Origin: Bacteroidales bacterium
GTDB taxonomy: Bacteria; Bacteroidota; Bacteroidia; Bacteroidales; F082
Assembly (NCBI GenBank): GCA_017428285.1
Contig: JAFRRE010000141.1
Span: 13,336 to 77,335, forward strand
Direction: 5' to 3'
DNA: 64,000 bases
Position 1 is the stretch's first letter, and each line of letters opens with the position of its first letter. The notes under the pieces were generated by a model that did no database searches, was not told the DNA's origin, and saw only the letters and a program-made list of their open reading frames with translations. The position numbers and the translations under genes were made by a program. Positions 60,280 to 64,000 of the stretch are shown here, piece after piece.

Positions 60280-61308
60280 ATGGCAGAGCAGATTCTTCAG
60301 ATAGAAAATGTTGACCCTAAGGAACTTCACGGACCCAATGACAAGTATTTGGAGTTGGTGAAGAGCATGTTTCCCAAGTTGAAAATCATTGCACGCGGCG
60401 ACTTCGTAAAGGTGATTGGCGATGATGATGAGATCGAGTATTTCGCCAGTCGATATGAGACCTTGATGGTGCAGCTGGAGCGTTTTGGCAAACTCACCGC
60501 CCAGACCGTGGAAGACGTGATGATGGCCAGCACAGATAGTGAGTTGCAACGGAAGATGTCGGAGAGCGATGTGTTGGTTTTCGGGCGCAGCGGCGTACCC
60601 ATCAAGGCCATCACTGCCAACCAAAAACGCATGGTGACAGCTTCGGAACAGAAGGATTTGGTTTTTGCCATCGGCCCCGCTGGAACCGGAAAGACATACA
60701 CTGCTGTGGCTTTGGCGGTCAGGGCATTGAAAGCCAAACAAGTCAGGAGAATCATATTGACCCGTCCCGCCGTCGAAGCCGATGAACATCTGGGCTTCCT
60801 CCCTGGCGACTTGAAAGACAAACTCGACCCCTATCTGCAGCCGCTTTATGATGCCTTGCGCGATATGATACCTTCCACTAAACTAGAGAGTTACATGGAA
60901 GACCACACCATCGAGATTGCGCCTTTGGCCTTCATGCGCGGTCGCACCTTGGATCATGCCTTCGTCATCCTCGATGAGGCCCAAAACGCCACGCGCAGCC
61001 AACTGAAGATGTTCCTCACCCGCATGGGTCGCTCGGCCAAGTTCATTGTCACCGGCGACATCACCCAAATCGACTTGCCGCCCAAGACCCCCTCGGGACT
61101 GCCACAAGCCATGGAGGTGCTGAAAGACGTAAAAGGCATTGAATTCATCTATTTGGACGACAAGGATGTGGTTAGGCACAAATTGGTGACGGATATCATC
61201 AATGCATATAAGAAGCACAATAATGACGAACCTGTAGAGACGCAATGCATTGCGTCTCTACCGACCGAACAACAATTAAACGATTCAACAATCAACAATC
61301 AACAATAA
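60280..61308 (+). CDS. phoH: PhoH family ATPase
   Basis: A 342-residue PhoH-like protein. After a KH-like N-terminal domain it has Walker [16 protein letters not shown] (near residue 130), then [18 protein letters not shown], and Walker [10 protein letters not shown]. It is a cytoplasmic RNA-related ATPase. The last 25 residues are unusual: they are coded by a 28-bp palindromic repeat and its A/T-rich flank (61234-61308), which reads [17 protein letters not shown] and ends in the purC start as TAATG. The true ancestral end was probably near KKHNNDE. Confidence 0.94.
   Translation: MAEQILQIENVDPKELHGPNDKYLELVKSMFPKLKIIARGDFVKVIGDDDEIEYFASRYETLMVQLERFGKLTAQTVEDVMMASTDSELQRKMSESDVLVFGRSGVPIKAITANQKRMVTASEQKDLVFAIGPAGTGKTYTAVALAVRALKAKQVRRIILTRPAVEADEHLGFLPGDLKDKLDPYLQPLYDALRDMIPSTKLESYMEDHTIEIAPLAFMRGRTLDHAFVILDEAQNATRSQLKMFLTRMGRSAKFIVTGDITQIDLPPKTPSGLPQAMEVLKDVKGIEFIYLDDKDVVRHKLVTDIINAYKKHNNDEPVETQCIASLPTEQQLNDSTINNQQ
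61234..61261. repeat. 28-bp perfect palindrome GTAGAGACG type, copy 3, inside phoH
   Basis: GTAGAGACGCAATG and CATTGCGTCTCTAC form a perfect palindrome. The arms differ from copies 1 and 2 in the centre only, in a compensating way, so the symmetry is kept. The A/T-rich ACAATTAAACGATTCAAC flank runs up to the purC start. Confidence 0.9.
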
Positions 61309-62252
61309 TGAACGCATTAACCAGAACAGATTACCAATTCCCTGGCCAGACCAAGGTGTATCACGGCAAGGTCCGCGATTGTTATTTCATCAACGATGAG
61401 TACATGGTGATGGTCGCCACCGACCGCATCTCGGCTTTCGACGTCATCCTGCCCAAAGGCATTCCCTATAAGGGACAGGTGCTCAACCAGATTGCCGCCA
61501 TGTTCCTCGACGCTACCGCTGACATCGTCCCCAACTGGAAGCTCGCCACCCCTGACCCGATGGTCACCGTGGGGCGATTGTGCAAGCCCTTCCCCATCGA
61601 GATGATTATCCGTGGCTATCTCACGGGCAGCTCATGGCGCACCTACAAGAGCGGACAGCACACCATCTGCGGCGTGCAAATCCCTAACGGCATGAAGGAA
61701 CACCAGCGCTTCGCCGAGCCCATCATCACCCCGACCACCAAGGCCGAGGAAGGCCATGATGAAGACATCTCCCGCGAGGAAATCATCAGCCGTGGACTCA
61801 TCAGCGAGAGCGATTATGTGCAAATTGAGGACATAACAAGAAAGCTCTTCCAACGCGGCACCGAAATCGCGGCCAAGCAGGGCTTGATTCTCGTCGATAC
61901 CAAATACGAATTCGGCAAGATCGGCGACCAAATCGTGCTGATGGACGAAATCCACACTCCCGACTCATCGCGTTACTTCATCGCAGACCAATACGAGGAA
62001 CATTTTGCCAAAGGCGAACCGCAGGTGCAGCTCTCGAAGGAATTTGTCCGCGAGTGGCTGATGGCCAACGGCTTCCAAGGCAAGGAAGGCCAGCAAGTGC
62101 CCGAAATGATACCCGAATATGTGAACAGCGTCTCGGAGCGTTACATTGAGCTTTACGAGAAGGTCACGGGGCACAAGTTTGAGAAGGCACCCGATTCGGA
62201 AGACCTTGTCAAGAGGATTGAAAATAATATACTGAATTACTTGAAGTTATGA
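61308..62252 (+). CDS. purC: Phosphoribosylaminoimidazole-succinocarboxamide synthase
   Basis: A 314-residue SAICAR synthase. The start ATG at 61,308 overlaps the phoH stop (TAATG), and the protein begins [69 protein letters not shown] and [10 protein letters not shown] are conserved. It links aspartate to CAIR in purine synthesis. An open frame from 61,245 exists but lies in repeat DNA. Confidence 0.97.
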   Translation: MNALTRTDYQFPGQTKVYHGKVRDCYFINDEYMVMVATDRISAFDVILPKGIPYKGQVLNQIAAMFLDATADIVPNWKLATPDPMVTVGRLCKPFPIEMIIRGYLTGSSWRTYKSGQHTICGVQIPNGMKEHQRFAEPIITPTTKAEEGHDEDISREEIISRGLISESDYVQIEDITRKLFQRGTEIAAKQGLILVDTKYEFGKIGDQIVLMDEIHTPDSSRYFIADQYEEHFAKGEPQVQLSKEFVREWLMANGFQGKEGQQVPEMIPEYVNSVSERYIELYEKVTGHKFEKAPDSEDLVKRIENNILNYLKL

Positions 62253-62323
62253 AAATATGCAAAAATAATGCATATTTTTCGGCACTTTTTTAGGATAAAG
62301 ATGCATATTTTTCATGAAAGAGT

Positions 62324-62361
62324 AACAAAAATCCTCTCGCTGAACCATCAACGAGAGGATT
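62324..62361 (-). terminator. Terminator of the lipoprotein gene (possibly also purC)
   Basis: ATCCTCTCG (62331-62339) pairs with CGAGAGGAT (62352-62360) around a 12-nt loop. On the minus strand a T-run (TTTTTGTT) follows the stem, which suits the leftward lipoprotein gene that ends at 62,383. From the other side the T-run is weak. Confidence 0.75.
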
Positions 62362-62382
62362 ATTAGTTATGATAAGATGGCT

Positions 62383-62889
62383 TTACTCTTCCTTTTCAAA
62401 CTCAATATGATAATGAAACACATATCCCGCATATTCTATATACCCTGCTGGGATATACCCTGTTTGACAATCCAAAATCAGCTTGTCGCTTGAAATCTCT
62501 GAAATTTCAAACGAAACCGTTGCTGCAGTAGTAGCTATAGTTTCCAATTGATTACTAAAAAAGGTGAGCCATTTTTCAGAAATGACGTAATGCGCCGAAA
62601 TAGGTATTGTTATGAAAGAAGGTTCATCATATCGACTATACATCTTAAAATCCAATGTTCCATCATTCGAAAAACTCCAAAAATCACCAACCTTTGACCA
62701 TTCCAAAGGAACACCTGCCACAACATCTGGAATGTTATGACTATTTGAATTATAACTCACGCATTTCCATTTGCCTACAATCAAGTTGGCATTTTGATTT
62801 TCATTGCTGGCACTGTTATTTTTAGTGCAGGATACCATTGTTGTTACTACCAATAGCACTAAGGCCATGATTTTTGTCGTTTTCTTCAT
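62383..62889 (-). CDS. Lipocalin-like lipoprotein
   Basis: A 168-residue lipoprotein counted from Met at 62,889 (an ATG 11 codons earlier overlaps the promoter box). The signal is MKKTTKIMALVLLVVTTMVS followed by Cys. IVGKWKCVSYN is typical of lipocalin-like or DUF5004-type domains, then a beta-rich body with DGTLDFKMYS. It should be attached to the membrane. It has a tandem palindrome upstream and may be controlled by the XRE regulator. Confidence 0.7.
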   Translation of the reverse strand: MKKTTKIMALVLLVVTTMVSCTKNNSASNENQNANLIVGKWKCVSYNSNSHNIPDVVAGVPLEWSKVGDFWSFSNDGTLDFKMYSRYDEPSFITIPISAHYVISEKWLTFFSNQLETIATTAATVSFEISEISSDKLILDCQTGYIPAGYIEYAGYVFHYHIEFEKEE

Positions 62890-62919
62890 TTTTTTCGTTT
62901 TTAATTTGAATTTAGAAGG

Positions 62920-62927
62920 CAAAATTA
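62920..62927 (-). promoter_or_regulatory. -7 box of the lipoprotein gene
   Basis: TAATTTTG on the minus strand matches TAnnTTTG and lies about 31 bp before the chosen ATG. It covers the upstream alternative start at 62,922, which argues against that start. Confidence 0.5.
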
Positions 62928-62959
62928 CGCTCTACTTTTCTTCACAGGCACTTTTCCAA

Positions 62960-62994
62960 GTAACCAATTCGGTTACAGTAACCACATTGGTTAC
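62960..62994. promoter_or_regulatory. Tandem palindrome, candidate operator
   Basis: Four half-sites alternate: GTAACC-N5-GGTTAC, one spacer base, then GTAACC-N5-GGTTAC. The two inverted repeats are each 17 bp and 1 bp apart. They lie 30-70 bp upstream of the lipoprotein promoter and overlap the last codons of the XRE-type regulator gene. The layout is that of a dimer-binding operator, with the adjacent regulator the obvious candidate. Confidence 0.7.
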
Positions 62995-63200
62995 ACTTTT
63001 CCTTGAAACTCTTCGGAAAGGTCGCGGAAGAAGTCATAATTCAATGCCTTGGAAATACGCTCAAGCAGGGCAATATCCATATTCTCCTTGCGGAAAATCC
63101 TATGGATATGCGGGCGGGCGCAGCAAATGTCCTTGGCCAACTGTGTGGCCGTTACGCCTTGCTGCCGCATTACCTCTTTGATATGTTGCCCGATGTGCAT
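62991..63200 (-). CDS. XRE-family helix-turn-helix regulator
   Basis: A 69-residue protein made of a single HTH domain: IGQHIKEVMRQQGVTATQLA, then DICCARPHIHRIFRKENMD. It has all five helices of the lambda-repressor type and no additional domain. Its gene ends in the tandem palindrome that lies before the lipoprotein gene. It is most likely a DNA-binding regulator of that gene or of itself; this is inference. Confidence 0.85.
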   Translation of the reverse strand: MHIGQHIKEVMRQQGVTATQLAKDICCARPHIHRIFRKENMDIALLERISKALNYDFFRDLSEEFQGKV

Positions 63201-63445
63201 GAAAAAGCGTGGAATTTGTTCAACTTGCCGAACACCGGGTTTCCACGCCCATCTACCAACAAGTCATTCCACGCCAAAACACATTGGCGTTTCGTAACGG
63301 CTTCTTGGTAGATTCTCTTTCGAGAAAAGTGGAAATTGGTGTTCAAGAATTCGTTTTTGAAAAGCTATTCTATAGGATTATGTGTCTGTGTTTATTGTGC
63401 TTTTTGTTGTGTTGATTGGTATTATATAGTTGATTTATTATAGTT

Positions 63446-63664
63446 TTACATATTCATTTCTTCTTCTAAATACGAATAGACATAACCTGGACTTTGAAAG
63501 AACAATCCCGTTTCAGGGTTAGCTATTTTTTGGAAAGTCGTTGATTCATAGTAGCATCTGAAGGCTTCGTCCATACTCATACCCTTGCGCTCCATCAGCA
63601 TGGCTATCAAATCTTTCGAAAGGGTTTCTTTCAAATACCGAAATTCTGCTGGCGTTACATTCAT
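63446..63664 (-). CDS. DUF3791-like protein
   Basis: A 72-residue protein from the ATG at 63,664, which overlaps the stop of the DUF3990-like gene (ATGA). The sequence NVTPAEFRYLKETLSKDLIA is helical and the end has ETGLFFQSPGYVYSYLEEE. DUF3791 proteins are usually encoded beside DUF3990 in Bacteroidota and Firmicutes, as here. The pair may be a toxin-antitoxin or ADP-ribosylation-related module; role unproven. The open frame from 63,700 would start 12 codons earlier, inside the neighbour gene. Confidence 0.72.
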   Translation of the reverse strand: MNVTPAEFRYLKETLSKDLIAMLMERKGMSMDEAFRCYYESTTFQKIANPETGLFFQSPGYVYSYLEEEMNM

Positions 63665-64000
63665 ACTTTCTTCAATTTTGAAATGGCCAAAGGTGTGCAA
63701 AAAGCATATTGAAAAGTGATACCTTTATAATAATGAAGGTTTTTGAGAAATTCCGTCAAAGAAATCTTTCTTTCCCTCAGGTCACGAATCTGAACACCAA
63801 CCGTATCATTGGCAATCGGCCCATAAACCAAATCATAATCGTGCTGAAAATCCTGCCTCTCGTCGCGATTGTTATACACGAACTCCGCCCATTCCTCTGT
63901 ATACTCCTCGAAACGCTTGACTTTCAAATCATCTAGCGATAATTCATCAAACTCAAAAACGGAAATCTCGGCTGAGCCTCCACCCGTCAGCACTTTGAAC
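63661..64000 (-). CDS. DUF3990 (ART-like) protein, N-terminus beyond window
   Basis: The window shows the last 112 or so residues; the frame stays open to base 64,000. The segments LDDLKVKRFEEYTEEWAEFV, DYDLVYGPIANDTVG and ITFQYAFCTPLAISKLK fit the C-terminal part of DUF3990, a family with an ADP-ribosyltransferase-like fold. The catalytic N-terminal half is outside the window. It is translationally coupled to the DUF3791-like gene. Confidence 0.75.
   Translation of the reverse strand, partial: FKVLTGGGSAEISVFEFDELSLDDLKVKRFEEYTEEWAEFVYNNRDERQDFQHDYDLVYGPIANDTVGVQIRDLRERKISLTEFLKNLHYYKGITFQYAFCTPLAISKLKKV

Noticed and set aside
61245..61307. Longer purC start 21 codons upstream
   Set aside because: These codons lie in a palindromic repeat and overlap phoH. 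The normal SAICAR synthase start ([16 protein letters not shown]) is at 61,308.

Overview
The window comes from a member of the Bacteroidota, most likely the order Bacteroidales. Several independent signs agree: a T9SS-type C-terminal sorting domain on a secreted M28 peptidase (41959-43179), the gliding lipoprotein GldH, RicT/PSP1, DUF4954, a HU-like/smalltalk/amidase trio, and many matches to the Bacteroidota promoter -7 box TAnnTTTG upstream of genes. GldH and the sorting domain argue against Bacteroides itself. No rRNA, CRISPR array, integrase or transposase was seen. There is one tRNA, tRNA-Leu(CAA).

Layout. (1) 1-15,008, all leftward: the end of a surface-polysaccharide (O-antigen or capsule) operon. 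Read in the direction of transcription it encodes a four-helix-bundle protein, RmlA, RmlC, RmlD, two FdtA/QdtA-like sugar ketoisomerases, a GNAT acyltransferase, a fatty-acid-synthase-like set (FabD-like malonyltransferase, acyl carrier protein, KASIII-like synthase, NeuD/PglD-like acyltransferase, a second KASIII-like synthase, SDR ketoreductase, MBL hydrolase), a two-gene AAA-ATPase/nuclease-like cassette with its own promoter, a DegT aminotransferase, the Wzx flippase and a glycosyltransferase cut by the window edge. Together these suggest a dTDP-3-amino-3,6-dideoxyhexose carrying a locally built hydroxyacyl group. (2) 15-25 kb: an accessory stretch with a gene fragment, two unrecognised genes, the HU/smalltalk/amidase trio, an AAA plus TOPRIM-like pair, two AlbA_2 ATP-binding genes (one frameshifted), and much intergenic repeat DNA. 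(3) 25-39 kb, all leftward: a nucleotide-sugar block. CapE/CapF/CapG and WbuC point to UDP-L-FucNAc; there is also a UDP-glucuronate 4-epimerase-like enzyme, a TviB/WbpO-type dehydrogenase, a WlbA-type oxidoreductase, GalE, NagB, DUF4954 and the NMN transporter PnuC. (4) 39-41 kb: an orphan N6-adenine methyltransferase. (5) 41-62 kb: core genes (TsaB, GltX, THUMP methyltransferase, Pth, L25, Prs, tRNA-Leu, GlmS, LemA, RicT, GldH, PBP1A, Obg, PAP2, SAM hydroxide adenosyltransferase, PhoH, PurC). (6) 62.3-64 kb: a lipoprotein, an XRE-type regulator with a tandem palindrome, and a DUF3791/DUF3990 pair cut by the window edge.

How it works together. Regions 1 and 3 supply activated sugars for one or more surface glycans; Wzx flips the lipid-linked repeat unit. 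Most glycosyltransferases, the polymerase and RmlB are not in the window, so the locus must continue to the left or its precursors come from elsewhere.

The most unusual features are the polyketide-like acyl cassette inside the sugar operon, two ATPase/nuclease-like pairs that look like defence modules, and a dense set of small palindromic repeats. Some repeats have entered genes in frame (CapE, CapF, CapG, PhoH tail), and others flank small mobile-looking ORFs (four-helix-bundle and GxxExxY proteins).
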